Part shown: one piece after another, positions 30,574 to 40,071 of the stretch | Position numbering within the stretch: the first letter of the stretch is position 1 | Layout of the letters: each line of letters begins with the position of its first letter | From: Streptomyces microflavus | GTDB taxonomy: Bacteria > Actinomycetota > Actinomycetes > Streptomycetales > Streptomycetaceae | Assembly (NCBI RefSeq): GCF_014650075.1 | Contig: NZ_BMUG01000004.1 | Coordinates: forward strand, 186,001 to 250,000 | Direction: 5' to 3' | Length of the DNA stretch: 64,000 nucleotides | The notes under the pieces: generated by a model | Told to the model about the DNA's origin: nothing | The model's database searches: none | The model's input: the letters and a program-made list of their open reading frames with translations, nothing else | Program-made: the position numbers and the translations under genes

Positions 30574-31784
30574 TTCCTCATCGTTCCTTCCGTCGCGGGC
30601 AGTTCGGCCCGTACCCGCCAGATCTTCGTGCCCTCGCCGTCCGCCTCGGCCCCCGCGCCGAACGTCCCGCCGAGCAGCGCCACCCGCTCCCGCATCCCCA
30701 CCAGACCGGCCCCCGAACCCGGCGCCGTGGGCCCCGGCCGGCTGCCGAACGCACTGGTCACCTCGACCGCCAGCACCTCACCGGCGAGGTCGAGCCGCAC
30801 GGTCACCGGGCCCGGCGCCGCGTGCTTGAGGGCGTTGGTCAGGGACTCCTGCACGATCCGGTACGCCGCCAGCTCGACCGGCGTCGGCAGCGGAACGGCG
30901 GCCTCCGCCCGGGTGTCCTCCAGTACGCAGACCAGCCCGCTGGATGCGCCGTTCCCGTTCGCCTGCTCGACCAGGGCGTCCAGGGAGGCGAGCGTCGGTG
31001 CGGCGGCCGGGGCACCGTCCTCGCCGCCCTCGCGCAGCAGCCCGATCAGCCGGCGCATCTCCGCGAGCCCCTCGACGCTGTTCTCCCGGATCACCTTGAG
31101 GGCGCGCCGCGAGGTCTCCGGGTCGTCGATGGACAGGGCCGCCGTGGAGTGGATCGCGACGGCGGAGAGGTGGTTGGCCACCATGTCGTGCAGCTCCCGG
31201 GCCATCCTGGCCCGCTCGGCGATCACCGCCTGCGTCCGGTCCATCTCGGCCAGCCGCGCGGTCTGCCGGGCGGCCAGCCGGGCGGCGTCGGCGGCGGTGC
31301 GGTGGTTGCGCACGCTGACACCGGTGATCGCGGGGATGAAGGAGATCAGCCCCGTGACGACACCGATCAGCAGCGCCTCGGGGGTACGGAACCAGGCCAG
31401 GAAGCCGATGGTGGACGCGACGGTGATCAGGAGCGTGGCCACCGGGATCCGGCGGGCCGCGGCCGGGGTCCCGTAGAGCACGGCCGCGTACATGACGTCC
31501 GTGAACATCAGGATGGTCGCCAGGCTGCCCCGGGTGAACTGGTCCGCGATCAGCGCGAGCGTGCCGACGATCAGCGCCGTCCGCGGGGCGCTGCGGCGCA
31601 GCAGCTCCATCGCGGCCATCACGGTCAGCGGTACGAGGGTGATCCAGGGTGCCGAGAAGGGGCGGCCGCCCTGGGTGTGCAGGCCGAGGAGCCACAGGAG
31701 CACCCCGCCGAGCAGCCCGGAGACGGCGAGGGCCACGTCGTCGCGGTGGGGGCGGATCGAGGTGAACACCCCTCCATCCAACAC
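30570..31784 (-). CDS. chiS: Membrane sensor histidine kinase, NarL-type partner
   Basis: A 404-residue kinase with about five membrane helices in the first 150 residues and no large extracellular domain. A HisKA_3 dimerisation region follows, with the phosphoacceptor His in ARMARELHDMVANHLSAV, and then a HATPase_c domain (ALKHAAPGPVTVRLDL as N box, GLVGMRERVALLGG as G box). It is translationally coupled to the response regulator. The start is uncertain: GTG 31784, TTG 31781 and GTG 31769 are all possible. Chitin oligosaccharide sensing is inferred from position only. Confidence 0.85.
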   Translation of the reverse strand: MLDGGVFTSIRPHRDDVALAVSGLLGGVLLWLLGLHTQGGRPFSAPWITLVPLTVMAAMELLRRSAPRTALIVGTLALIADQFTRGSLATILMFTDVMYAAVLYGTPAAARRIPVATLLITVASTIGFLAWFRTPEALLIGVVTGLISFIPAITGVSVRNHRTAADAARLAARQTARLAEMDRTQAVIAERARMARELHDMVANHLSAVAIHSTAALSIDDPETSRRALKVIRENSVEGLAEMRRLIGLLREGGEDGAPAAAPTLASLDALVEQANGNGASSGLVCVLEDTRAEAAVPLPTPVELAAYRIVQESLTNALKHAAPGPVTVRLDLAGEVLAVEVTSAFGSRPGPTAPGSGAGLVGMRERVALLGGTFGAGAEADGEGTKIWRVRAELPATEGTMRK

Positions 31785-31919
31785 GCACCGCCGCCGCCGG
31801 GCCTCCCTTCGCAGACCGATGCGCGGCTACATCGAAGGATGCAGTCCCGTTTCGTCACTGCTGACGACGCCCCGCCGCCCGGCGGCCGGGAGGCTGGAGG
31901 ACAACGGGAGGAGAGAGCC

Positions 31920-32492
31920 GTGATCGCCGTTCTGGTCGTGTTCTGTGAGGTCGCTTTCTGGGTGCTGCTGGCCGCCGGGCTGGCACTGCGGTACGTCGCG
32001 AGGAAGCCGAGGCTCGGCGCGGCCGTACTGCTCTGCGAGCCGCTGCTGGAGGTGGTGCTGCTGGTGGTGACGGTGATCGACCTGAGGAACGGGGCCGAGC
32101 CCGACTGGAAGCACGGTCTGGCCGCCGTCTACATCGGTTTCACCGTGGGCCTCGGCCATCACACCATCAAGTGGGTCGACGCCCGGGTCGCCCACCGCTG
32201 GTTCGGCGGCCCGCCGCCGGTGAAGCCGCCGAAGTACGGGATGGCCCGCGCCGCCCACGAGTGGCGCACGGCCGTCCGCTGGATCCTCGCCGCGGTGGTC
32301 GCGCTGGGCCTGCTCCAGGCGGCGATCTGGTACGTCGGCCCGGGCGACGGGACCGCCTCGCTGCAGGGCTGGCAGCAGAAGATGGGCCTGGTGATCGGCA
32401 TCAACCTGATCATCGCCGCGGGCTACACGCTCTTCCCGAAGCAGGCCCCGAAGGACGCCGCCGCGGAACGGGAGCCCGCCGACAGGCTCTAG
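31920..32492 (+). CDS. Integral membrane protein of unknown function
   Basis: A 190-residue protein with four or five predicted helices: roughly 2-24, 38-60, 66-86, 118-140 and 157-176. Between them is a polar loop rich in His, Trp, Pro and Lys (HRWFGGPPPVKPPKYG). I do not recognise a named family. GTG 31920 lies 7 bases after GGAGGAG, a strong site. The upstream ATG at 31840 would add a Pro/Gly-rich leader and is less likely. It is divergent from the sensor kinase and converges on the cobalamin adenosyltransferase with only 4 bases between the stops. Confidence 0.75.
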   Translation: MIAVLVVFCEVAFWVLLAAGLALRYVARKPRLGAAVLLCEPLLEVVLLVVTVIDLRNGAEPDWKHGLAAVYIGFTVGLGHHTIKWVDARVAHRWFGGPPPVKPPKYGMARAAHEWRTAVRWILAAVVALGLLQAAIWYVGPGDGTASLQGWQQKMGLVIGINLIIAAGYTLFPKQAPKDAAAEREPADRL

Positions 32493-32496
32493 GTAT

Positions 32497-33069
32497 CTAG
32501 CGCTCACCGCCCGGCACCCACAGCACGTCCCCGACCTCCTTGTTCGCGCTCCGCGCCAGGATGAACAGGAGGTCGGAGAGACGGTTGAGATAGGTGGCGG
32601 TCAGGGCGTTCATCACCTCGCCGTGCACCTCCAGCGCCGCCCAGGTGGACCGCTCGGCGCGCCGGACCACGGTGCACGCCTGGTGGAGCAGCGCGGCCCC
32701 CGGCGTACCCCCGGGAAGGATGAAGCTGCGGAGCTTCTCCAGCTCCTCCAGGAAGCGGTCGCAGTCCGCCTCCAGCTTGTCGATGTAGGACTGCTCGACC
32801 CGCAGCGGCGGGTACTTCGGCTCCTCCACCACCGGGGTGGACAGGTCGGCGCCCACGTCGAAGAGGTCGTTCTGGACCCGTACGAGGACCTTCACCACGT
32901 CCTCGGACAGCTGCCCCAGCGCCACGGCGGTCCCGATCACCGCGTTGGCCTCGTTGGCGTCCGCGTACGCCGCGATCCGCAGATCGGTCTTGGCGGTGCG
33001 GCTCATATCGCCGAGGGCCGTGGTGCCCTGGTCGCCGGTCCGGGTGTAGATGCGCGTCAGATTGACCAT
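32497..33069 (-). CDS. pduO: Cob(I)alamin adenosyltransferase, PduO type
   Basis: It transfers the adenosyl group of ATP to reduced cobalamin, making coenzyme B12. The 190-residue trimeric-type protein shows the ATP-binding N-terminus (IYTRTGDQGTT), the middle helices, FILPGGTPGAALLHQACTVVRRAER, and the C-terminal LNRLSDLLFILARSAN. ATG 33069 gives the usual N-terminus. It fits the methylmalonyl-CoA epimerase and MeaB genes further along, which serve the B12-dependent methylmalonyl-CoA mutase; no mutase gene is in this window. Confidence 0.93.
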   Translation of the reverse strand: MVNLTRIYTRTGDQGTTALGDMSRTAKTDLRIAAYADANEANAVIGTAVALGQLSEDVVKVLVRVQNDLFDVGADLSTPVVEEPKYPPLRVEQSYIDKLEADCDRFLEELEKLRSFILPGGTPGAALLHQACTVVRRAERSTWAALEVHGEVMNALTATYLNRLSDLLFILARSANKEVGDVLWVPGGER

Positions 33070-33288
33070 GGGGCCAGCCTAGTTAGCCTCCGGGGCCTCA
33101 ACTACGCGCGGCGCGGAGCCGAATGAAGCGTCCCGGTGTGATGTCCGTCATTCGAGACGTGACGCGCATCTCTTCAGGGCCCCAGCGCCCCCGGCGAGTA
33201 CTAATCTCCGCCGGAGAGCATAAGAAGAGCCGTTGCGAAATGCCGCCCGTGCGGACGTGGACGCGGACAGAGAACAAGGGGTGCGAAC

Positions 33289-34137
33289 GTGGCCAGGAAG
33301 CTCGCCGTCATCGGGGCCGGACTCATGGGATCCGGGATCGCGCAGGTCTCCGCCCAGGCGGGCTGGGACGTCGTGCTGCGGGATGTCACCGACGCCGCGC
33401 TGACCCGCGGACTGGACGGCATCAAGGCCTCGTACGACCGGTTCGTCTCCAAGGGCAAGCTGGAGGCGTCCGACGCCGAGGCCGCCCTCGCGCGCATCAC
33501 CACGACCACCGAGCTCGACGCCGTCGCGGACGTGGACATCGTCGTGGAGGCGGTCTTCGAGAAGCTGGAGGTCAAGCACGAGATCTTCCGCGCCCTGGAC
33601 AAGGTCGTCGGCGAGAACACCGTGCTGGCCTCGAACACCTCCGCCATCCCGATCACCAAGATCGCGGCCGTGACGGAGCGTCCGGAGCGCGTCGTCGGCG
33701 TCCACTTCTTCTCGCCGGTCCCGATGATGCAGCTCTGCGAGCTGGTGCGCGGCTACAAGACCAGCGACGAAACCCTCGCCACCGCACGGGAGTTCGCCGA
33801 GTCGGTCGGCAAGACCTGCATCGTCGTCAACCGCGATGTGGCGGGCTTCGTCACCACCCGGCTCATCTCGGCGCTCGTCGTCGAGGCCGCGAAGCTGTAC
33901 GAGTCGGGCGTGGCCACGGCCGAGGACATCGACACCGCCTGCAAGCTGGGGTTCGGCCACGCCATGGGCCCGCTCGCCACGGCCGACCTGACCGGCGTCG
34001 ACATCCTGCTCCACGCCACCGGCAACATCTACACCGAGTCCCAGGACGAGAAGTTCGCCGCCCCCGAGCTGATGCGCCGGATGGTCGACGCAGGTGACAT
34101 CGGGCGCAAGAGCGGGCAGGGCTTCTACACGTACTGA
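33289..34137 (+). CDS. hbd: 3-Hydroxybutyryl-CoA dehydrogenase
   Basis: An NAD(P)-dependent enzyme of fatty-acid and acyl-CoA metabolism. The 282-residue protein has the Rossmann start (LAVIGAGLMGSGIAQV), the catalytic SNTSAIPIT and HFFSPVPMMQLCELV, and the C-terminal domain with DVAGFVTTRLI and GFGHAMGPL. It is the single-domain type, not a multifunctional FadB. GTG 33289 has AAGGGG upstream. It stands alone. With the thiolase at 50.6 kb it could work on acetoacetyl-CoA in the ethylmalonyl-CoA or butyryl-CoA route; that is inference. Confidence 0.92.
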   Translation: MARKLAVIGAGLMGSGIAQVSAQAGWDVVLRDVTDAALTRGLDGIKASYDRFVSKGKLEASDAEAALARITTTTELDAVADVDIVVEAVFEKLEVKHEIFRALDKVVGENTVLASNTSAIPITKIAAVTERPERVVGVHFFSPVPMMQLCELVRGYKTSDETLATAREFAESVGKTCIVVNRDVAGFVTTRLISALVVEAAKLYESGVATAEDIDTACKLGFGHAMGPLATADLTGVDILLHATGNIYTESQDEKFAAPELMRRMVDAGDIGRKSGQGFYTY

Positions 34138-34149
34138 CGGCAGCCGCAC

Positions 34150-34185
34150 CCCCGGCCCGCCGGCCCGCCGCCGTCGGGGCCGGGG
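34150..34185 (+). terminator. Hairpin after hbd
   Basis: Nine-base arms CCCCGGCCC (34150-34158) and GGGCCGGGG (34177-34185) with a GC-rich 18-base loop, 12 bases after the hbd stop. There is no T run. Confidence 0.55.
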
Positions 34186-34362
34186 AGCCGGGGAGTGTAC
34201 CCGGCAGTGCCCGGTCTCCGGCGAACCGACGTCACTCCACCGAGTGAATTCGGTATCGGTTCGCTTACAGACGGCAACTTCCCTGTCGTTGCGGCAGTCA
34301 GTTGTGAAAGAGACAGAAGAGACAGACGGACCTCGCTACGGAGCAACAGCAGGGGAGCGCAT

Positions 34363-34686
34363 ATGCATATCAGGGGCGACCACGCCGAGCTGGTCGTCGG
34401 GGGCCGCCTCGACGTCCGAAGCGCGGCGGACGCCCGTACGGTCCTCCACTCGGCCGTCGACGACGGAGTCGGCGATCTCGTGCTGGACCTGACCGAGCTG
34501 AATTCCTGGGACGCCACCGGACTCGGCGTCATCATGGGAGCCCACCGCAGAGCGGGCCGGGCCGGACGCCGCCTCGTGCTGCGCGGTGTCCCGCCGCAGA
34601 TGCAGCGCCTCCTGGTGGCCACCCGGCTGCACCGCATCCTGGCGATCGAGGGCGGGATCGCCGCCGAATCGCTGCCGCGCGTCTGA
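34363..34686 (+). CDS. STAS-domain protein, anti-sigma factor antagonist-like
   Basis: A 107-residue single STAS domain. The strand-helix pattern is typical: AELVVGGRLDVRSAADART, then LVLDLTELNSWDATGLGVIMGAHRRA. The phosphorylation-site position normally occupied by Ser in D-S-x-G-L is Thr (D-A-T-G-L). Such proteins release anti-sigma factors when unphosphorylated. No anti-sigma kinase or sigma factor gene is adjacent, so the partner must be elsewhere. ATG 34363 follows AGGGGAG; the 222-base upstream gap shows no gene. Confidence 0.85.
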   Translation: MHIRGDHAELVVGGRLDVRSAADARTVLHSAVDDGVGDLVLDLTELNSWDATGLGVIMGAHRRAGRAGRRLVLRGVPPQMQRLLVATRLHRILAIEGGIAAESLPRV

Positions 34687-34955
34687 GCCCGGACGGACCC
34701 GGACGGAATCGTTCCGCCGCCGCGCGTCCGACTCCGGACGGACCGCACCCAGCGGCAGAAGACGCGCAATCCTCACCGGAATGTGACGTCCCGGACGGCA
34801 TGGCACCCCGCCCGTGCGTGGATACTGTGCGAAGGTCTAGGGTTCGGCCGTCTGCCCCATGACACCCACCCGAGGCAGACACCGGACCGGAAGCGACAGC
34901 GGGGCGTGTGAGGCCGGAGGGGCAACCGAGCGCGACGCGTCTGGGGGACTTATCG

Positions 34956-37490
34956 ATGGACCCGACACACCAGGGGCCGGAAGAGTACGGGCGACACTCC
35001 GACGGCGCTGACGACTCCGACGGCCGGCGCCGGCCGTCCCGCGAGTCCGGCAGCGCCGACTTCGGCCAGCCGACACCGAAGCAGGTCCGGATCGTCCAGC
35101 TCACGGTCGGCGACCTCCTGCTCACGGTCAACCCCGTGGACGGCAGCGAGGTCGAGACCTGCCCGCCCGGCTCGCAGCCCGACGCACCCGTCCGCCGCAC
35201 CCCCGCCGAACGCGCCGACCACGAGCGCGCCGGCGCACCACCCGTCCCGGCGGGCCCTCCCGGCCCGCAGCTCCCCCTGCTGGAGCGCCACCAGGAGCAC
35301 GAGCGGCTGGTGGGCCTGCTGGCCCGCGGCCGCAGCGTCCGGCTCACCGGCCAGGCCGGCTCCGGCCGCACCGCTCTCCTGGACGCCGTCGCCGCCGACT
35401 GCACGGACCTGGCCCCCGACGGCGTCGTCCGCCTCAACGGCCACCGGCGCACCACCGCCGACCTGCTGTACGGCCTCTTCGACGCGGTTCACCGCTCCCC
35501 GCTGCACCGCCCGGAGCCCCAGGAGCTGCTCGCCCTCGTCCGCTCCATCGGTGCCGTCGTCGTCATCGACGACCTGGAGATCGGCGGGGCCGCCCTCGAC
35601 GAACTCCTCGAAGCCACCCCCGAGTGCGCCTTCCTCCTCGGGACCGCGCCCGACCTCACCGCCCCCGGCATCGACGCCCACCTGGAGGAGGTCCTCCTCG
35701 CGGGCCTCGGCCGCTCCGCCTCCCTGGAGCTCCTGGAGAAGGTCGTCGAGCGCCCCCTCACCGAGGACGAGCGGAACTGGGCGGGCGACCTCTGGTTCGA
35801 GTCCGAGGGGCTGCCGCTCCGCTTCGTCCAGGCCGGATCGCTGCTGCGCCAGCGCGACCGGCTGAACACCGACCCCGAAGCCTTCGACGAGTACGACTAC
35901 TTCGAGCCACGCCCGGGCGACGCGCCGCCGGTCCCCGAAGCGCCCACCGCCGAGACGCTGGACGTGCCGCTGCCGAGCCTCGGCGAGGGGGCGGCGCCCG
36001 CCGTCCTGCTCGCCTCCCGGCTCAGCGAGGCGGCCCGCGAGACCCTGCGCTTCACCGTCGCGCTCGGCGGCGAGGTGCCGCACCAGGCCCATCTGCCGGC
36101 CCTCGTGGGCGACACCCACGCGGACGCCGCCCTCGGCGAACTCGCGGGGTGCGGACTGCTCTCCCCGGCGGGCCCCCGCTACCGGCTCGCCGCCGGTGTC
36201 CTCGCCCAGCTGGAGGCCGGCGGCTACGCGGAGAGCGCGGCCACCCACGCCCGTACCGCCGCCCAGCACTACGCCTGGTGGGTCTCGCACCCCTCGGTCA
36301 CCCCGCAGCGGGCCGTCGCCGAGGCCGACGCGATCGTCGCCGCCATGGGCCGCCTGATCCCCGACGCCGAGGCGGGCCAGGCCAGCGCGGCCGTCCTGCT
36401 GGCCCGCAGCGCCGCTCCCGCCCTCGCGGCAGGGATCGCCTGGGGCGCCTGGGAGAAGGCGCTCAGGGCCGGCCAGGAGGCCGCCAGGATCGCCGGTGAG
36501 GTCGCCGAGGAGGCCTACTTCCACCACGAGTTGGGCATCCTCGCCCTCTGTTCCGGAAACCTCGACCGGGCCCGTACGGAGCTGGAGACCTCGATCTCCA
36601 TGCGCGGCGCGCTCGCCGACAAGTCCGGGGCGGTGGCCGGCCGCCGCGCCCTCGCCCTGGTCGCGGACCGCTCCGGCGGCCTCGAAACCCCGGTCCGGTC
36701 CCAGGTGGGCGACGAGGTGCCCGCCGTACGCCAGGACCTCCTTCCCGGTACGCCGTCGGCCGCGTTCCCCGGTCCTCCGCTCTTCGCCCGGCAGACGGTC
36801 GAGGAGGACCCCACCCTCATCTCCTCGCTGCCCGCCACCGCCCCCCGCATCCCCGCACCGAAGCCGGGCGGCGGGCGCGCGGTCCTGGGCGGCGCCCGGC
36901 GCAACCTGGCCGCCGCGGGCGCGGGCGCGCTGCTGATCGCCGTGCTCGGCACCGTCGTCACCCTCGGCCTCACCGCGGGCGACCCCGAGGAGCCGGGCAG
37001 CCGCAACGTCACCACCGAGCAGTCGTCCCCCGAGGACGCCACCGACGACGGCTCCCCGGCCGACGAGCCGGACGACGGCCCCGCGCCGGACGACGGTGCC
37101 CCCGGCAACGAGGCGCCCACCACCCCGGGCTCCTCGGAATCCGCCACGCCCAGCACCTCCGGCTCGCCCTCCCCGGGCCCCTCGTCGCCGGACGGCAGCT
37201 CACCGGGCACGGGTGAGCCGTCGGGCGACCCGAGCAGCAGCACGTCAGGTGGGCCCTCCCCGACCAAGACCCCGCCCAAGCCCTCGCAGAGCACGAGCAC
37301 CGGCCCGAGCGCGACGCCCAGCGAGTCGGAGTCGGAGCCGGAGCCGACTCCGTCGGAGACAACCCCCACGGAAACCCCGGACCCCCCGGACACCTCCTCC
37401 TCCGCCAGCGGCCCCGCCGAGTCGGCCAGTGCCAGTGCCAGTGCCGACGCCCCGGCGGAGAGCGACGACCCCACCGAGGCTGCGGCCTGA
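34956..37490 (+). CDS. Large STAND-like ATPase with membrane helix and Ser/Pro/Thr-rich tail
   Basis: An 844-residue protein of unknown role. The N-terminal 100 residues are Pro-rich and disordered-looking. A nucleotide-binding module follows: P-loop-like G-Q-A-G-S-G-R-T with Arg138 where Lys is usual, and a Walker B AVVVIDDLE with D205-D206. The middle (about 230-600) is helical, with TPR-like Ala/Leu-rich segments, as in STAND/AAA regulators. A single membrane helix lies at about 651-673. The last 170 residues are Ser/Thr/Pro/Glu/Asp-rich and probably outside the cell. ATG 34956 lies 8 bases after GGGGGA; the in-frame start at 34908 lacks a site. It is monocistronic, ending at a strong terminator. 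Confidence 0.75.
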   Translation: MDPTHQGPEEYGRHSDGADDSDGRRRPSRESGSADFGQPTPKQVRIVQLTVGDLLLTVNPVDGSEVETCPPGSQPDAPVRRTPAERADHERAGAPPVPAGPPGPQLPLLERHQEHERLVGLLARGRSVRLTGQAGSGRTALLDAVAADCTDLAPDGVVRLNGHRRTTADLLYGLFDAVHRSPLHRPEPQELLALVRSIGAVVVIDDLEIGGAALDELLEATPECAFLLGTAPDLTAPGIDAHLEEVLLAGLGRSASLELLEKVVERPLTEDERNWAGDLWFESEGLPLRFVQAGSLLRQRDRLNTDPEAFDEYDYFEPRPGDAPPVPEAPTAETLDVPLPSLGEGAAPAVLLASRLSEAARETLRFTVALGGEVPHQAHLPALVGDTHADAALGELAGCGLLSPAGPRYRLAAGVLAQLEAGGYAESAATHARTAAQHYAWWVSHPSVTPQRAVAEADAIVAAMGRLIPDAEAGQASAAVLLARSAAPALAAGIAWGAWEKALRAGQEAARIAGEVAEEAYFHHELGILALCSGNLDRARTELETSISMRGALADKSGAVAGRRALALVADRSGGLETPVRSQVGDEVPAVRQDLLPGTPSAAFPGPPLFARQTVEEDPTLISSLPATAPRIPAPKPGGGRAVLGGARRNLAAAGAGALLIAVLGTVVTLGLTAGDPEEPGSRNVTTEQSSPEDATDDGSPADEPDDGPAPDDGAPGNEAPTTPGSSESATPSTSGSPSPGPSSPDGSSPGTGEPSGDPSSSTSGGPSPTKTPPKPSQSTSTGPSATPSESESEPEPTPSETTPTETPDPPDTSSSASGPAESASASASADAPAESDDPTEAAA

Positions 37491-37497
37491 ACACACG

Positions 37498-37533
37498 GAA
37501 GCCGGGCACCCCGCAGAAGGGGCGCCCGGCTTC
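37498..37533. terminator. Bidirectional terminator between the ATPase gene and nucS
   Basis: Ten-base perfect arms GAAGCCGGGC (37498-37507) and GCCCGGCTTC (37524-37533), with CCCC/GGGG pairing inside the loop. It lies between convergent genes. Confidence 0.85.
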
Positions 37534-37553
37534 GGCCGTTCAGGGGCGGCGGG

Positions 37554-38225
37554 TCAGAACAGGCGCAGCTTGTCGTCCTCGATGCCGCGCATCGCGTTGT
37601 AGTCGAGCACCACACAGCCGATGCCGCGGTCCGTCGCGAGCACCCGCGCCTGGGGCTTGATCTCCTGGGCCGCGAAGATGCCCTTGACCGGGGCGAGATG
37701 CGGGTCGCGGTTGAGCAGCTCCAGATAGCGGGTCAGCTGCTCCACCCCGTCGATGTCGCCGCGCCGCTTCAGCTCCACGGCCACCGTCCCCCCGTCCGCG
37801 TCGCGGCAGAGGATGTCCACCGGGCCGATGGCGGTGGGGTACTCACGGCGGATCAGGGTGTGGCCCTCGCCGAGGATCTCGATCCGGTCGGCGAGCAGCT
37901 CCTGGAGGTGCGCCTCCACACCGTCCTTGATGAGCCCCGGGTCCACGCCCAGCTCGTGCGAGGAGTCGTGGAGGATCTCCTCCATCGTGATGATCAGTTT
38001 TTCGCCCGCCTTGTTCACCACGGTCCAGACGCCTGCCTCATCGCCGGCGCCCTCCTTCAGGGTGCACGGCGGCGACATCCAGTTGAGCGGTTTGTACGCC
38101 CGGTCGTCGGCGTGGATCGAGACGCTGCCGTCCGCCTTCACCAGGATCAGACGGGGGGCGGAGGGCAGGTGGGCTGTGAGCCGGCCCGCGTAGTCGACGG
38201 AGCAACGGGCGATGACGAGACGCAT
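37554..38225 (-). CDS. nucS: Mismatch-specific endonuclease NucS/EndoMS
   Basis: The actinobacterial and archaeal enzyme that cuts DNA at G-T, G-G and T-T mismatches, replacing MutS/MutL repair. The 223-residue protein has the N-terminal DNA-binding domain and a RecB-like nuclease domain with D137 (GPVDILC), E151 and K153 (VAVELKRRG). The C-terminus ends D-D-K-L-R-L-F, matching the beta-clamp binding tail of the family. ATG 38225 gives the conserved MRLVIARC start. It is transcribed alone, convergent with the large ATPase gene. Confidence 0.95.
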   Translation of the reverse strand: MRLVIARCSVDYAGRLTAHLPSAPRLILVKADGSVSIHADDRAYKPLNWMSPPCTLKEGAGDEAGVWTVVNKAGEKLIITMEEILHDSSHELGVDPGLIKDGVEAHLQELLADRIEILGEGHTLIRREYPTAIGPVDILCRDADGGTVAVELKRRGDIDGVEQLTRYLELLNRDPHLAPVKGIFAAQEIKPQARVLATDRGIGCVVLDYNAMRGIEDDKLRLF

Positions 38226-38497
38226 GGTCGGCAACGCTACTCGACCGGAGGGGCCCGACGCGATTTCCCCATCCGTCCACCCCTGTCACTCGCTCCTCAG
38301 CGCGCGGCGGCGAAGCGGGCTTGCCCCTCTTTGCGCCCCTTCGTTAGTGGCCGGTTGTGTTCCCAATCTCCTGGTGCGGCCTCCACCGCACGCTTAACGT
38401 GGATGCAGGAGGTCGCCGCCCGTGCACGCTGCGTCGTCGCCCTCCTTCCCTGCCCGTAAGGCCCCGGTCACCGTCCGGGGTCGCGAGAGGAGAACCC

Positions 38498-38890
38498 ATG
38501 TCGCTCGACGTCTCACCGGCGCTGTTGGAACAGGCCGAGCGAGGCGAGGTCGACGAAGCCGACTTCGTCGACTGCGTCCGGACCTCCCTGCCTTTCGCGT
38601 GGGAGATGATCAGCTCTCTGGTGGCTCAGCTGAAGGTCGACGGCGGCCAGTTCGCCGACAACCAGACGCCGCCGCCGGACGAGCAGGCACGTGGTCAGCT
38701 GCTGCGTGCGCTCGCGAGTGATGCGATACGCGGCGCGCTCCAGCGGCACTTCGGAGTGCGTATCGCTTTCCAGAACTGCCACCGCGTCGCGGTGTTCCCG
38801 CTGGACGCCTCGGTCGACGACCGACTGGCCAAGTTCACTTCGGTGAGGGGCCAGTTGCTCAACCAGTCGCCCGAACTACGGGACTGCTGA
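38498..38890 (+). CDS. SCO5389-family conserved protein
   Basis: A 130-residue cytoplasmic protein, conserved in streptomycetes and known only by its S. coelicolor locus name. It is helical and acidic at the N-terminus (LLEQAERGEVDEADFVDCVRTSLPFAWEMI), with a conserved middle (DEQARGQLLRALASDAIRGALQRHFGVRIAFQNCHRVAVF, several short conserved blocks). No catalytic motif is apparent. ATG 38498 follows GAGAGGAG. It sits between nucS (divergent) and an LLM oxidoreductase (convergent). Confidence 0.82.
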   Translation: MSLDVSPALLEQAERGEVDEADFVDCVRTSLPFAWEMISSLVAQLKVDGGQFADNQTPPPDEQARGQLLRALASDAIRGALQRHFGVRIAFQNCHRVAVFPLDASVDDRLAKFTSVRGQLLNQSPELRDC

Positions 38891-39024
38891 ACGCTTCTGC
38901 TGCCGCTTCGGGCCGCGGGAGGTGCAACTGGCTCCGGGGCGGCAGCTCCCGTACCACCGCACCACGCTCCACCGCATCACGCATCACGCATCACGCGAGG
39001 TCATTTCGCATGCACAAGCGCAGG

Positions 39025-40071
39025 TCAGGTGAGCAGTGGCAGTACGTCGGCGCCGAGCCGCCGCACGTTCTCCTCGGTCGCCGCGAGGTCGCCCGATCCC
39101 TCCACCAGGAGCGCGAAGCGGGTGATGCCGGTCCGCTCGGCGGTGGCCGCGAGCCGGTCGGCGGCCAGCTGCGGCGGGCCCACCGGGTGCAGTGCGCACA
39201 GCAGTTCCGTGTACGCGACGGGGTCCCGCATCACGCGGTGCCGGGCGTCGACCGTGACATGGGCGTCCAGCCCCTGGCGCAGCCAGCCGGGCATCGTCTT
39301 CACCAGGGTTTCCGTGGCGTCGCCGGGTCCGTCCGCGATCTGGGCCACCCCTGCGGACACATGTGCGGCCCCCTCGACCACCTCCGGCGGATGGCCGGCC
39401 TCCCGGGCCGCCGTACGCCACAGGGCGACCATCTCCGCCTTCTCCGCGTCCCCGCAGTGCATGCCCAGCAGCATCGGCAGCGCCCGGCCCGCCGCCAGCC
39501 GCACGCTCTTCGGGGAGGTGCACGCCACGATCACCTCGGGCCCGGACGTGCCGACCGCCCCCGCCGCCCCGTCCAGCAGCTCGTCCGCGCGCGGCACCAC
39601 CGCCACCTCGCGGAAGCCGAACCGCTCCCCGCGCCCCGCGACCCGCGGCTCCCGCAGCCAGTCGAGCAGCAGCTCCAGCGCCTCGGGGAAGCCGTTCTCG
39701 TACGCGTCGAGACCGCCCCCGAAGACCTCCAGGTCCACCCAGGGGCCGCCCCGGCCCACTCCGAGCGAGAACCGTCCGCCGCTGGTCAGATGGAGCAGCG
39801 CGGCCTGTTCGCCGAGGGCGACCGGGTGGTGGTTGGGCAGCACGCTGACGGCGGTGCCGACCCGGATCCGCCGGGTCCGGCCGAGCAGCAGCGCGGCCAG
39901 GGTGGTGGCGGACGGGCAGACCCCGTACGGCACGAAGTGGTGCTCGGCCAGCCAGACCGAGTCGAGCCCGGACTCCTCCGCCGCCTCCGCGGACCGGACG
40001 GCCCGGTGCAGGGCCTCGCCCGGCCCCTGGCCCGGGAACTGAGCTGCCAGAACGAACGTTCCGATGCGCAT
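39025..40071 (-). CDS. LLM-class flavin-dependent oxidoreductase
   Basis: A 348-residue luciferase-like monooxygenase fold protein, likely using FMN or F420. The signature parts are MRIGTFVLAAQFP, the substrate-side SVWLAEHHFVPYG, RIRVGTAVSVLPNHHPV, and the Gly-rich GRFSLGVGRGG. The substrate is unknown. ATG 40071 follows AAGGAGG, a strong site; the 72 bases upstream in frame contain only the leader. It is convergent with the SCO5389-type gene and divergent from the small zinc-site gene. Confidence 0.87.
   Translation of the reverse strand: MRIGTFVLAAQFPGQGPGEALHRAVRSAEAAEESGLDSVWLAEHHFVPYGVCPSATTLAALLLGRTRRIRVGTAVSVLPNHHPVALGEQAALLHLTSGGRFSLGVGRGGPWVDLEVFGGGLDAYENGFPEALELLLDWLREPRVAGRGERFGFREVAVVPRADELLDGAAGAVGTSGPEVIVACTSPKSVRLAAGRALPMLLGMHCGDAEKAEMVALWRTAAREAGHPPEVVEGAAHVSAGVAQIADGPGDATETLVKTMPGWLRQGLDAHVTVDARHRVMRDPVAYTELLCALHPVGPPQLAADRLAATAERTGITRFALLVEGSGDLAATEENVRRLGADVLPLLT

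Noticed and set aside
32837..33288. Possible cobalamin riboswitch near the adenosyltransferase gene
   Set aside because: No B12-box-like conserved sequence could be recognised in the upstream gap.
38974..38994. Three copies of GCATCAC
   Set aside because: A 7-base repeat with only three copies between two genes; too short to interpret.
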